DNA of 64,000 nucleotides from Persicaria tinctoria. Lineage: Eukaryota; Streptophyta; Magnoliopsida; Caryophyllales; Polygonaceae. Of this stretch, positions 48,413 to 59,700 are shown piece after piece. Each line of letters begins with the position of its first letter. Position 1 is the first letter of the stretch. The notes under the pieces are model-generated. The model was not told the origin of the DNA. It worked only from the letters and a program-made list of their open reading frames with translations, and did no database searches. The stretch is taken from NCBI GenBank assembly GCA_037127255.1, contig JBANSL010000003.1, positions 126,501 through 190,500 of the forward strand, given 5' to 3'. A program made the position numbers and the translations under genes.

Positions 48413-51261
48413 TGTAACGGCCCAGAATTATGATTTCCGGGTTACGTTTCAAGGGATAAAACCCCTTGTTCGGATCTTGCAATCCAGGTACGGGTTGAGT
48501 TTTAAAACAAAATATTTGTACTAAAAGAAGGGATTTCGAACCCTTAAAGATCGCGGATCCATTGGGGATCAAATACCTGCCTTAGTCTAATCGTGAAATC
48601 GAGCGAAAGCAAAAATAAGGTTGAGTTTAAATACAATCCGAAAAGGAGTATAAAAGAGAGGAAGTGTGGTGGTCTCTCAACCTCTCGATCTAACGCCAAA
48701 AGTCTGAACCCGCCAAGCATCCACCTAAGCAACGATAGCGGCTAACGGTTACCTGAATCTAAAAAAAATGAGGGGGATCTGGGTCAATCATCAGGTCACT
48801 CATGCGCGTATGTAAACACACTCTGAGAGGCATATAATAAGCATCTTATTCTTAAGATGAAATGCGTAATGTCATGCGTAAATTAAATCACATATATATA
48901 CTGACAGTTTAATATAATGCAGAAAGCGATAAATGGATCCACACAGAATGCCAAGTGGCATGTCCCTCTCGTACCTCCACCCCCTTTCAATAGGGCGGAG
49001 ACTGGCCAGTTCGGTGCTATAGCATATCAATTTCCTCGTGGTGGTGCACAAACCACGGCATCATCATATCATATCATCTCATCGCTTGCCCGATGGTGCT
49101 GGGCTATCATATCATGCTCATATAGACTCGATTGACTCAGGGTACCCAATGAGGCTGGGCTACCCTATGACCCTAGCAAGGACTCTAGAACTATCACAGA
49201 TAACGGCCGTTCTCTTGCAAGGACATATAGCAATCATATGATTTTCATTTTAGCTCCTAAGCATGATTCTAAGTCGTATGGTGCATGGACACTAGCCTAC
49301 TATATAACACCCAGTGCATAGAGCGCCCATCATGAGTAAGTTCAAAGAACTTACCTGGAGTAGCAGATCAGCAAGACGAAAAGCAGCAAGGTATAAGCAA
49401 GCAAGTTACAGATCACCTAGCAATTATTAATAAATATGCATAAGTAAACTGCACACAACGGGATCCATTTACCACTACATAACATGCTCAACAATCCATT
49501 AATCATAGCATCATCAGCATCCTTTATCTCAACATCTCATATCATCTTATTCCATTGTCATTTTCATAACGGGCTCAATCATACTTAAATCCATAAAATC
49601 CCACCCGCTAGTCAAGTTGTTAGTCAAAACAATTACTTCAAAATTATAATTAGCCATTTCTAATTCATAAAATATTTAATCTTTAAAACTACTTCCAAAA
49701 ATACGATTAAATAATCCCGGCATACTTTAGTAAAAATCATCATTCTAGGGACTTAATTAGCTTTCAACCGTTACTAAATAATTCAATTTATATACTTAAA
49801 AACCGACCCTTTTTAAATATCGACACACAAATCAATTTCTAAATAATCAATTATCGGTTATCGGTTGAACAATTAATTAATAAGTTAATTAATTAAATAA
49901 ATAACGAATAAATCTGAACCGAGCCAACGCTTTTAACCCAAACCGAACCGAACCCGTTTTATCTATAATTCCCAACCGGTTCAATATTAACAAATGAAAT
50001 AAAGTAAACAAGGAGGCGGGCCCACGGGTCTCCATCTTCCTCCCGAGTTGAGCTCCCGCCTGCGCGGCCATGGAGATCGACGGCGCCGGCCTGCGCCTCT
50101 CAGCTCCGCCTCGACCTTGCTCACCCGGACTCGCCCAGACCGGACTCTCGCACCTCCCACGCCTAGTGTGGCTCACGCTCACATCTCACGCATCGCCCGC
50201 TCCTCGCACTCAAGCTCGACTCGCACTCACGCATCGCCGGATCTCTCGAGCTCGCCGGAGCTCTCGAGCACGCCCGATCAACCCGCACTCAGCTCACGCT
50301 CTCTTCCCGACCCATAAGCATCGAAAAAGACTGAAAAAAAGAATCGAAACGAGGATAAATTCGGAGCTCACCGAGATGGATTTTTCGCGACTTCGGAGCT
50401 CCCGATCGGAGTTATGGGCGTCGTCGGTGGCTTGCGATGGCTCATCGGATCTGCGTCGGACATGGGTGAGCGAGATGGTAGGGCTCGAGAGTGGTTTGGA
50501 TCGGAAAAGAGGGAGAATGGCTTACCGGAAGGTTGGTTCACGATCAAACGGACGGGTGATCTTCGGAGGCTCGTCGATGACGCCAAGAGCTCCGGGGCTG
50601 CTGCGATTGCTCTTCGATGAAAGAGGAGGCGGCGAGGATGACAACGACGATGAAGAGGATCCAAGGTGTGCTGTGTGGAGATGGTGGCGAGAGGATGAAC
50701 CGAGGGATGTAGTGGCGTTGGATCGATGGTGTTGAAGGCGCGACGTTAGATGGCGGTGGAGTAGCTGAATCGCAGAGGGGAGTAGGAGGGACGGGTGACC
50801 AGAAGTGAAAGGAGGAGGGAGTGCAGGAAGGTTACAGTGATGGGATGATTGAAAGGGGGATGGACAGATGGGTTTATAGGCAAGGGGAGGGGCGGGTTTA
50901 CAGCTATAAGGGGGGGGGGTTACTGTAGAACTAGCCGGGAGGGTGGCTTGATGGGAAAGGGTAATAAATGCACTTGTCAAATCTTAACTACTCGAAAATA
51001 AATCCCGAAACCCGCTTTCTGATCTTAATTTGACGCGATTAAATTAAATATTCAAATCCGAGATAGGTAACAAGTCCCGAAAATATTTCCAAGTTCGAAT
51101 AACAAATTTATGCTAGGAGTGGTCTCGAGGAATAAAATAATTCGGTTTATCGAATACGAAAATTTTCAAAATTTTCCGGAGTCTTGGATGTTGAACGAAT
51201 TTTAATTAGAATAAAATCTATAATTTATATAAATAATATTTTAAGAATCTCGGACGTTACA
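48413..51261 (-). repeat. 5' LTR of LARD-B
   Basis: Same length and, in all segments compared, the same sequence as 40060-42908, including a run of ten G at about 50910. Terminal hairpins are at 48421-48441 (stem CCCGGAA/TTCTGGG on the sense strand, loop ATCATAA) and 48450-48468 (stem CAAGGG/CCCTTG). Confidence 0.94.
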
Positions 51262-51266
51262 CCACA

Positions 51267-52657
51267 CTTAACCTTTGCTTGTCCTCAAGCAATGCTAGAA
51301 TGGACATGAATCAATGTATCCCACAGGAAATCCCTTCAAGTTTCAACATTACCAAAAACAACATCATAGCAGGTGAAAACATAAGCCAAGCAAACAAATG
51401 TCATAGCATGTATTCAGGTGATCAAAGCTTAGAAGTAGACATCATCCAACCTCACCAGAATTATGTGTTTCACTCATGTGTTTAGGCTTTTAAGTACAAC
51501 TCTCAACTCAAACCAATCATGCACTAAGCTCATAGACATTGACCACCATATCACCAATTCTCTACCGAAATGTTATTACTTGCGGGACAACATAAAGAAA
51601 ATATAATGCAACACTTTTTTTTTTCTTTTTCTTTGTCTTTCTTTCTCTTTTTTTTCTTTTTTCTTGTCTTGGTGCTTTCCTTACGCGAAGCGCAAACATG
51701 GGTGTCATGAATGGCCCCGGTCTATCAACACCTCAACGGCTTAACCTACTAATATGAAGTCCACTTGAACACCTTTTGACGCAAGTTGCAAACATGGGTG
51801 TCATGAATGAACCTGGTTACTCAATGGTCAAGCTTTCTTTCCCAGTGGATAGTTTTCAACACCTTTTTGCGCGAATCATACCCATGGGTGTCATGCATAG
51901 ATCCGGTTACTCAGTGTATCAACCATTGCCACTTTATTTACTAAATATGCACAAATTCAAACAAAAGACTCAGAATATAACATAAACTCCGCAAGTAACA
52001 AACATGTGCATCGGTCTTTAAAATAGATACTGCAGTCAATGCCAAGAGGTAGCAACACTAGGCGAGTAATTCACACAATTGAGCAAAAGAATTCAAATAA
52101 GGCCAAACATTCTCACAGGGTCATGTTTTTAGGACTTCAATCACACTTTAGCTCAATCATACATGCTCAATTATATTTGCTAGCTCATGTTCCACAAAAA
52201 TCATTTAGCAATAATAATCAAAACATCCAGAACTCCATGGGATTTTTATGATTCATGCTTGAAATTTAAAATAGAGGACAAACTAAGCAAGATGGGTATT
52301 TGAGTAACACATATATATGCAATGCATGCTCTATTTCTAATATTTTCGATTTTTTTTTTTTTTAATTCCGAAAATTAAATTAAATAAAAACTAAACAACA
52401 ACTTAATTAAACTTAAACATGGTGCAGAAAATGAAATATGCTCTAACTCTATGCACTATATAAATAAAACTCCTCTCCCCCACACTTGAAGTTTTCATTG
52501 CCCTCAATGAAACATTAAAGACAACAAAAGTGAAACTCATATACTCAGGGTGAAGGAAAAGAAAAAGAAAATAAATCTGAAAAATGTACCTCGGGTTGCC
52601 TCCCGAGAAGCGCCTTTGTTTCAAGTCGTTGGCTCGACGTGATGGCCCTTGATTGGC
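51267..52657 (-). other. 3' non-coding region of the Athila-like element
   Basis: Lies between the stop of the Gag-protease frame and the polypurine tract on the sense strand. It contains a pyrimidine tract on the + strand (51608-51664), three spaced copies of a GGGTGTCATG motif (about 51699, 51796 and 51896) each followed by a CCGGT(C/T)(T/A)A-like word, a T-run near 52350, and the word GGGAGGCAACCCGAGG on the sense strand just after the stop, which is a known companion of the pol end in Athila-type elements. The second Athila-like element shows the same layout from 63525. No coding frame is supported. Confidence 0.75.
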
Positions 52658-55270
52658 CTATGTTCCTCCACCAGGGTCACCAACACCGGCCATTTCATTG
52701 ACAAATGCGGGCACCCTTGAAAGGTGTAGCTTCCTGTTCCAGCATTCAGCCATTTCTCTTAGCTCCTCTCCATGGGCTATGCCTGGGGGTTGTCCTGGAA
52801 TCACATAAGATTGCAATTTGTTAGGAGGTTCAAATTTCCATAAACTATGTTCCTTAGTTGTCTCTAACAAATCACGAAACTTATTGTTATGATCAGTATT
52901 GTCAGCAATAGGCATATCTAACGAAGTTTCAGGAGAAAGCTTAGCATGATTAAAGAGAGAAAATTCTATCTTTCTTCCATCAAACTCCATAGTCAATAGA
53001 CCCTCACAACAATCAATCTTTGTTTTCGCGGTTTTCAGGAATGGCCTTCCCAGTATAATGGGTGTTTCAGGGGTTCCCTGCTCCATATCTAACACAAAGA
53101 AATCAACAGGGAAAAACAAATCATCCACCATAACTAAAACATCTTCAACAACGCCTCTTGGCCTGATTTGTGATCGATCAGCAAGCTGCACTGTAACCCC
53201 AGTCTCAGTCAGAGGACCCAAACCCAAAGACAGATACGTGTTATAAGAGATAACATTAATTGAGGCTCCTAGATCTAACATGGCTTGTTTGAATCTAGTA
53301 TTCCCAATTGCACATGGAATCGTAAACATACCTGGATCTCCGCATTTTTCAGGCACTTTCCTTTGCAACATAGCAGAAACATTTTCATTTAAGCTTACCT
53401 TTTCCTTCTTTTTCAGTCTCTGTTTCCTCTTGATGGTGCACAATTCCTTCAAAAATTTAGCATATCTAGGAATGCTCTTAATTAAGATAAGTAAAGGAAT
53501 GTTTACCGCACACTTGCCGAATGTCTCGAAGATCTCATTGTCATTCTCATATGTGCGTGTGTCTTTCAAGGCTTCCGGAAAAGGTGGAATGGGCTTTGGA
53601 ATCTCCATGGGTGAGGGAGAAGAAGGAGTAGAAGAAGACGAAAGAGAAGGAGGAGAAACGAAAAGAGGAGGGGAAGAAACCGTACCAGGCGAAGACTCGG
53701 CGGCAGCAGGTGGCGCGGGCACGCTGCAGGGGGCGCGGCCGCGCTGGGTTTCAGTTGCGGCGGGCGCAGCAGGTGATGCGGCGGGCGCCGCACCTTGCCA
53801 GGTTACTCCTGCGGCGGGCGCGGCTTGGAATCCGTCTCTGGCGGCGGGCACCGCAAGGTGCTGCGGCGGGCGCCGCAAAGGTTGCCGCGGGCGCCGCACC
53901 ACTGTTTGGCCGTCTTTGCCTTCAATTATCTCGATCTCCTCATCTACCATCTCCTCATCGTCTTCTTGAGTTGTGGCAATCAGTTCCTTGCCACTCCTAA
54001 GTGTTATTGCACTGACATTCTCCCTTGTCGGGTTCTCGATGGTCTGTGATGGGAGCTTACCAGAACTATTTGCCTCTTTAGCACTTAAGATTTGAATGAG
54101 CTGACTCATTTGATTCTCAAGCTTTGTCATCCGATCGGATTGCTGCTTCTCTTGATTCGCCATCCGCTCTGACTGTTGTTTATCATTCCTCATGACCAAT
54201 CGTGACAGTTGCTGCAATGGGTCCTCATTATCCCCATTTGATTGCTGCTGACCTCCCTGTCGAGGTTCATATTGTTGTTGAGGCCTTTCCTGTTGCCCCC
54301 CTTGCTGATTGAAAGAGGCTTGATAGTTCCCATAGCCTTGCTGATAGCCCCTATTGTAGTTGTTGTTGTTGAAATACCCAGGATTTCCATAATTGCCCTG
54401 CATAGGCCTTTGTTGAGCGAAGTTCCCAATGGCATTCAATTCAACATTAGGATCTTGTAGAAGCGGGCACGTGTCCATGGGAAGAGTGTATCGACTGCAG
54501 AGACCACATGCCTTCAGTTGTTGAGGAGTCCTATCAATAACCATTCGTTTCATCATCTCCTTAACCTCTGCCATATCAGTCTGAAGTGCAGCCACATTAG
54601 CATCAACAGCGAGTACACCCCCAGCGCGAGGGCCCTTGTTGAACTGTCTGGAGCCCTCAGATAGCTCCTTAAACACCTCCCATGCTGCGGCAGGCGTCTT
54701 GTTCAGCATGTTACCTCCACAAGCAGAATTCACTGTTTTTCGCTCTATATCAGTCAACCCATTAAATAGAAAGAGGACCAGATCCTTTTGAGCGTACCCA
54801 TGGCATGGGCAGCTAGCGCAGAGTTTCTTGAAACGCTCAAAATACTCATGAATGGACTCTGTCGCGTACTGCTCAATGCTGCTGATAGACCTTTTCGAAG
54901 CATTTAGCTTTGTTGCAGGGAAGTACATCTCTAGGAAGACTCTTTTCATCTCGGCCCAAGTAGCAATAGAGTCGGGTGGTAGATAGAAGAACCATTCGTT
55001 TGCATCATCCTTCAGAGTGAAAGGAAATGCTCTCAGCTTGATCTGCTCTTCAGTTACATTCGCTGGTTTCATCCCAACAACCACCCTATGGAATTCAGAC
55101 AGATGCTTGTGGGGATCCTCCCCACTCAACCCATGGAATTTGGGTAGAAGATGAACTACCCCTGACTTAAGCTCGAAGTTGACTCCTTCTGCTAGCGCAG
55201 GGAATTGGATTGCCAGGGGTTGCTGTGCCGAATCAGGAGCAGAAAGCTCCTTTAGAGTGAGGTTCGCCAT
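52658..55270 (-). CDS. gag-pro: Gag-protease polyprotein of an Athila-like retrotransposon
   Basis: An intact frame of 870 codons starting ATG GCG AAC 106 nt behind the primer site. Residues about 45-215 form the plant retrotransposon Gag domain (LPKFHGLSGEDPHKHLSEFH, then AFPFTLKDDANEWFFYLPP and WAEMKRVFLEMYFPATK). Residues 255-268 hold a zinc knuckle CGLCSRYTLPMDTC in which the usual His of CX2CX4HX4C is Leu (codon 263). A Gln/Asn/Gly-rich stretch and a short coiled-coil-like MTKLENQMSQL segment follow. Residues about 455-560 are a Pro/Ala-rich linker encoded by CpG-rich repeats. Residues about 640-750 are an aspartic protease with MLDLGAS (Asp666) and PIILGRPFL. The product would form virus-like particles in the cytoplasm and cleave itself. 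There is no RT or integrase downstream; the frame ends in a natural stop. An open frame this long suggests recent activity. Confidence 0.9.
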   Translation of the reverse strand: MANLTLKELSAPDSAQQPLAIQFPALAEGVNFELKSGVVHLLPKFHGLSGEDPHKHLSEFHRVVVGMKPANVTEEQIKLRAFPFTLKDDANEWFFYLPPDSIATWAEMKRVFLEMYFPATKLNASKRSISSIEQYATESIHEYFERFKKLCASCPCHGYAQKDLVLFLFNGLTDIERKTVNSACGGNMLNKTPAAAWEVFKELSEGSRQFNKGPRAGGVLAVDANVAALQTDMAEVKEMMKRMVIDRTPQQLKACGLCSRYTLPMDTCPLLQDPNVELNAIGNFAQQRPMQGNYGNPGYFNNNNYNRGYQQGYGNYQASFNQQGGQQERPQQQYEPRQGGQQQSNGDNEDPLQQLSRLVMRNDKQQSERMANQEKQQSDRMTKLENQMSQLIQILSAKEANSSGKLPSQTIENPTRENVSAITLRSGKELIATTQEDDEEMVDEEIEIIEGKDGQTVVRRPRQPLRRPPQHLAVPAARDGFQAAPAAGVTWQGAAPAASPAAPAATETQRGRAPCSVPAPPAAAESSPGTVSSPPLFVSPPSLSSSSTPSSPSPMEIPKPIPPFPEALKDTRTYENDNEIFETFGKCAVNIPLLILIKSIPRYAKFLKELCTIKRKQRLKKKEKVSLNENVSAMLQRKVPEKCGDPGMFTIPCAIGNTRFKQAMLDLGASINVISYNTYLSLGLGPLTETGVTVQLADRSQIRPRGVVEDVLVMVDDLFFPVDFFVLDMEQGTPETPIILGRPFLKTAKTKIDCCEGLLTMEFDGRKIEFSLFNHAKLSPETSLDMPIADNTDHNNKFRDLLETTKEHSLWKFEPPNKLQSYVIPGQPPGIAHGEELREMAECWNRKLHLSRVPAFVNEMAGVGDPGGGT

Positions 55271-55375
55271 CTCTGCAATGCTTTCTACAGAGAAGAATTA
55301 GTAGCAAAGGTATGGACCCTATAGGACGGTCCACACCAAAATCAACACTAAAAACACACAAGAATTTAATAAAAG
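55271..55375 (-). other. Short leader of the Athila-like element
   Basis: About 105 nt between primer site and Gag start. It contains one clear inverted repeat, TGGACC/GGTCCA (55313-55318 and 55328-55333) with a 9-nt loop, a candidate packaging hairpin by position only. Confidence 0.5.
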
Positions 55376-55393
55376 TCCCCGGCAACGGCGCCA
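55376..55393 (-). other. Primer binding site, tRNA-Asp type
   Basis: The + strand reads TCCCCGGCAACGGCGCCA, the 3' end of plant tRNA-Asp with CCA, so the element's sense strand is complementary to it over 18 nt. It lies 4 nt from the 5' LTR start. This primer choice is typical of the Athila/Tat lineage. Confidence 0.93.
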
Positions 55394-55397
55394 AATT

Positions 55398-56639
55398 TGA
55401 CGGAGGGGAAACCTGTCGTTGATTCCGTCAAAGAAACTCAAACCTATAACTAGTACAGTAATAAGTAAGAGGTCGATCCCACAGGGAAATTTATAACTCT
55501 AGTGTGATTTTAACGTTGATTAAGTAACCAGAGAGGGGGGTTTTATGGTGAAAGTTGTTAAGTAAATTAGCGAAAGCAGAATAAGTGAATTTGGTTTAGA
55601 CAATTGTGAGAAGCAATTCCACCTACAATTTTCCACTTTATCGGATTGAAGCGATCCTTGTAACTTCTTCTCGTCCTATTATGGTTCCTATGAATGCCCT
55701 TGTCCCGACCTAATATAGTTACTAGTCCAATCAGTCCTAGAAACCCTTATCAATCGAACAGTCCCTAAAGAAGGATTTAACCCAATTGATAGCTTTAAGT
55801 TCAGAGATTAGCCAAGGTATTTGCAGTCCCTAAAGAAGGATTTAACAACACATTCAACTTCCTACTCATTCAATTAGTTCAATCAGCCCTAAAGGAATAA
55901 GTTTGCCACTTAGGTTAAGGTTCACAATCAGGAATCTACAAAACCTTAGCGATTGAATTGATCTAACGAGTTGGCCAGACAAGATAGAACAAAACAATAA
56001 TTAACTAAGCACAAAGAAGTTGAAGCATTCACAAATAGGAAACTAGGAGCGAGAATTAGAAACTCACAATCAATCCGAATAAAGCTTCAAATTGCAGGCA
56101 GAATAGATGAGTTTAGTTCCTCATGGAAGACATACCTCAAAATCTCTAAAGTGTCTAATCGACGTCTCAATAGAATGAAAAGTAATGAAAAATAACATAA
56201 AAGGCCTCTTAAAAAGATCAAAGTCGGCCCCCAACAATCATAGAATAAAACTAGGGTTTTCCGAAAAAACGCGCTCCGCGCCTGTCCGTACGTGCGGCGG
56301 CCGCCGCAAGGGTTGCGGCGCCCGCGACACCTCTGGCGCGGCCGCGTCACCTTTGGCGCGCCCGCGTCATGTTTTGCCGTGGCTCTTTCTTTCTTTGCGG
56401 CTTCTCTTCTCGTCTTGCTTCTTCTTCCTTGTTCCTTCCTATGTATCTTGTGTTCCTCTTCGAGATATTGCATCTCCCCAACGTGTTTCGATTCAATCTG
56501 CGAGATAAACACAAGATTGCGCAGAATCCGAACTCTTCTAAAATAAACACAAGATGCTATTTAACGACAAAGCAAGCACGAAATGCAACCTATCTAAACT
56601 AATTATAACTATAATGCCTATCTAAAATATGCATTATCA
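55398..56639 (-). repeat. 5' LTR of the Athila-like element (1242 bp)
   Basis: Pairs with 38787-40048. It carries one fewer 20-bp GC-rich unit at about 56335-56370 and seven single-base differences, six of them transitions, as expected for methylated plant DNA. Ends TG...CA; followed by the ATTAC duplication. Confidence 0.93.
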
Positions 56640-56644
56640 ATTAC

Positions 56645-56715
56645 TCGAGTGGTCAATCTTTTTCTTGAGGGTCGTTGTCCGCAAGCTCTGGGCGAGTAAA
56701 TTGCCAGTGCTCCTC
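56645..56715 (+). pseudogene. Reverse-transcriptase relic, second half
   Basis: Continues the frame broken at 38786: (T)RVVNLFLEGRCPQALGE, then a TAA stop (56697-56699), then IASAPL. In the family this is GE(F/Y)IASAPLTPL, so a single codon has become a stop. The fragment is then cut by LARD-C at 56716. The stop shows the reading frame was already non-functional or decayed independently of the insertions. Confidence 0.55.
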
Positions 56716-59700
56716 TGTAACGGCCCGGGATTATGATTCCCGAGTTACGTTTCGAGGGATAAAACCCCTCGTTAGGATCTTGCGCTCCGAGTACAGGTTG
56801 AAGGTTTGAAACCGAAGATTTGTAGTTTAAAGCGGGATTTCGCACCCAAATCCGTAAGGTCCGTTGGAGACCCCGGGGTAAGCCCCTGTGCCTGTCCTAA
56901 GTCTACAACGCGGAAAATCCATTTAGGCATGCAACCAACATAAGTGAAGTTAAAGAAAAATACAATCCCAAAGGTGCCACGGCATAGCCGGGACAAAACA
57001 ACGTACGTATAAGAGAGGAAGTCTAGTGGTCTCTTGAGCTCTCAATCTAACGCCAAAAACCTGAACCCGCCAAGCGTCCATATAAGCAAAGATAGCGGCT
57101 AGCGGTTACCTGAATCTAAAAAAAATGAGGGGGATCTAGGTCAATCATCAGGTCACTCATGCGCGTGTGTAAACACACTCTGAGAGGCATATAATAAGCA
57201 TCCTATTCCTAAAATGAAATGCGTAATGCAAAGCGGAACTTAAACAGACAAGCATACGAATAATTAAGTGCGGAGATAAATAAATAGGCGCGCAATTACA
57301 AGAAATGCCAAATAGCATGTCCCTCTATGCTCATAAGGAATCCTCTAGCAACTCCCTTCAAAGGGAACTACCTCACCCACGGTGCAGGCCGTCCCTACGT
57401 AAGGAGCCTACTAACTATGAAGGGAAGGCAAACAACGACACCCATATAAGGCCTAATGCTCTAAGAGTCCTATGGCGACTTATTACCAAAAAGCCTACCT
57501 CACCCATCAAGTGCAAGCAACTTTCTATAATAAGCCCCACTAAGATGACAAGAATAGAGAAAAAGGTCGCATCCAATAAACACCTATAACGGCCGTTTTC
57601 TAGCAAAGACATATAGCAAGTCATATGGTTTCCATTTTAGATCCTAAGCGTGATTCTAGGTCGTATGGTGCATGAACAGTAGCCTACTATATAACACCCA
57701 GTGCATAGAGCGCCCATCATGAGTAAGTTCAAAGAACTTACCTGGAGAAGCGCAGAATCCAAGCAATATAGCAATCAAGCCAATCCAGGCAGATTAGAGC
57801 TCACCTAGAAGATAAGTAACATAATAAGTCTAAGTCTAACTTACACAAAGCATATCAAATAACACACACAAGATTCACATAAAGCATATATAAGTTAACC
57901 ATCCCATCATCAACAACATTAATGTCTCAAATCAATTTCTCATCCCGTTTCACCATCTCATATCGTTTTCATCATAACTTGCCAACCCATCAGCTTAGAC
58001 AATCTCCATATCATACTTAGCCTAATTCGCATATTACCATTTCATACTCTCACTTAGCATATTAATATATATCATCCTCATCTTCGGTAACCAATATTTA
58101 ATCTCTTATAATAAATCACCATAATTCATGCTATTAGTCATACATATCATACTGTTAGTCAAACGATCATATTATCATGCTAGTTAGTAATCGAGCAAGT
58201 CAGATTCCCAATTTAGTTCCAGCATCGTTTCAAATCCCAGTTTAAATAGTTAAGTATTCCGACCCTTGAAAATACTCGTCAAATTCCCTTTTAAATTTAT
58301 TTATTAGATTACTTTCCAACCTTCAAATTCTTTTCCAAATTCTTTATAAATCTTGAAGTCCCAATAATATATTTTAAATCTCAAATAGTATTACATGATA
58401 TTTTAAATACCATTTAATTGTCCCTTTTATAAATTATTTCCAAATTCTCTAAAATCCCGACCATTTTTATTTAATAAATCAACCCTTATAATTCTTTCAA
58501 AATATAATAATTTATCTTTTAAATCCTCAATTACTATTATAATATATTTTAATTACCATTAATTAGTAAAATAATAAACGGATAACCCGAACCGAACCGA
58601 ACCGAAACCGCTTAAATCCCAACCGGTTCAACAAATAACAAAATAAGGAGGTGGGGCCCATGGTGCTGACTGGACAGGCCCACGCCTTCTTCTTCCCCGC
58701 GTTCAAATGGAGAAGCTCCCGCCGGCTCGCCATGGTGATCGTCGTCGAGTGCCCGAGCTCCTGAGCTCCTCCCGGCTAGCTTGGCTTCACTCGGACTCAC
58801 CTCCCTGACCGCACCTCGCACCCCCCGTTCCCACGCACCCGCCTGCCCCGCTCGAACTCACGCTCGCCTCGTACTCCCGGACCCGCTCTCGAGCTCGCTT
58901 CGCACTCTCGGACTCGCTCTCGAGCTCGCCGGAGCTCTCGAGCACACCCGATCGTCCCGCACTCACCTCACGCTCACTCGCGACTAATCTAAACATCGAA
59001 AAAGACTAAAACTACGAATCGAAACGAGTATAATTTCGGAGCTCACCGAGATGGATTTTTCGCGACTTCGGAGCTCTCGATCGGAGTTCTGGGCTTCGTC
59101 GGTGGCTCGCGATGGCTCGTCGGACCTGTACCGGACATGGGTGAGTGTGTTGCTGAAGACCGAAGGCGATTTCGATCGGAAACGAAGGAGAACGACTTAC
59201 CGGAATGAGGCTTCGCGAAACAGAGCAAGGAGGATGTTCGGTGGCTCGTCGACGGCTTCGGTGGCTTCTGGGCGGCGTCAGGGTGGCTGTGGACGTCGGA
59301 GGAGGTGGTGTTGGTGACGACGACGAAGGAGTGAAGGTGATGGATCACCGATGGAGATGAGCAGGAGGTGATGGCGATGATGCGTTGGAGTGGTGGTGGG
59401 AGTCGGTCGCTTCAACAAGGAGGAGGAAGGTGGGGGCTCTGGTTGCTGCTCGTACAGGGGCTACTGGTGGAGCTGCTGGCGACGGTGAGGTGGTGATGGA
59501 AGGCATGGCGGAGGAGCTGAAGAACGACGGTGATGAGGGATGAGGAAGATGGCGCTGATGGTGAAGATGAATGAGGATGGAGGTGGCGATGATGGTGATG
59601 GAGAGCAGGTGAGGAAGATGCCAGTAAAGGGTGAGGGATGGTTCCAATCGAAGGGTACGGTGATTTGAAGGAGTATGGTGAATGATGGGAGTGGGTGAGA

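Larger units (their letters stand above)
40060..51261 (-). mobile_element. LARD-B: complete 11.2-kb non-coding LTR element nested in the Athila-like element
   Basis: Two LTRs of 2849 bp at constant offset 8353 (same length, all open frames the same in both), a tRNA-iMet primer site at 48397-48408, a purine tract at 42909-42920 and a CCACA target duplication define a complete minus-strand element. The 5.5-kb interior has no frame above 95 aa and no retroviral domain. The LTR ends, primer site, terminal hairpins and leader hairpins are shared with LARD-A, but most of the sequence has diverged, so it is a sister subfamily. LTR identity and nesting make it one of the youngest insertions here. Confidence 0.95.
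38787..56639 (-). mobile_element. Athila-like Ty3/Gypsy element encoding only Gag-protease, interrupted by LARD-B
   Basis: LTRs at 38787-40048 and 55398-56639 (TG...CA ends), target duplication ATTAC, a tRNA-Asp primer site next to the right LTR and a G-rich purine tract next to the left LTR set the minus orientation. Without the nested LARD-B (40060-51261 plus one CCACA copy) the element is about 6.6 kb. It contains one frame, 870 aa, with Gag, a zinc knuckle and an aspartic protease, but no reverse transcriptase, RNase H or integrase, so it depends on a helper. This resembles the TR-GAG type of non-autonomous elements, with a protease added. The DLGAS protease motif, Gag sequence and tRNA-Asp primer fit the Athila/Tat lineage. 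Confidence 0.9.

Noticed and set aside
53280..53969. 229-aa + strand frame
   Set aside because: Antisense shadow of the Gag-protease frame in its low-complexity linker.
55376..55393. tRNA gene fragments at 55376 and at 2646/48397
   Set aside because: They match only tRNA 3' ends or complements and sit next to LTRs, so they are primer binding sites.
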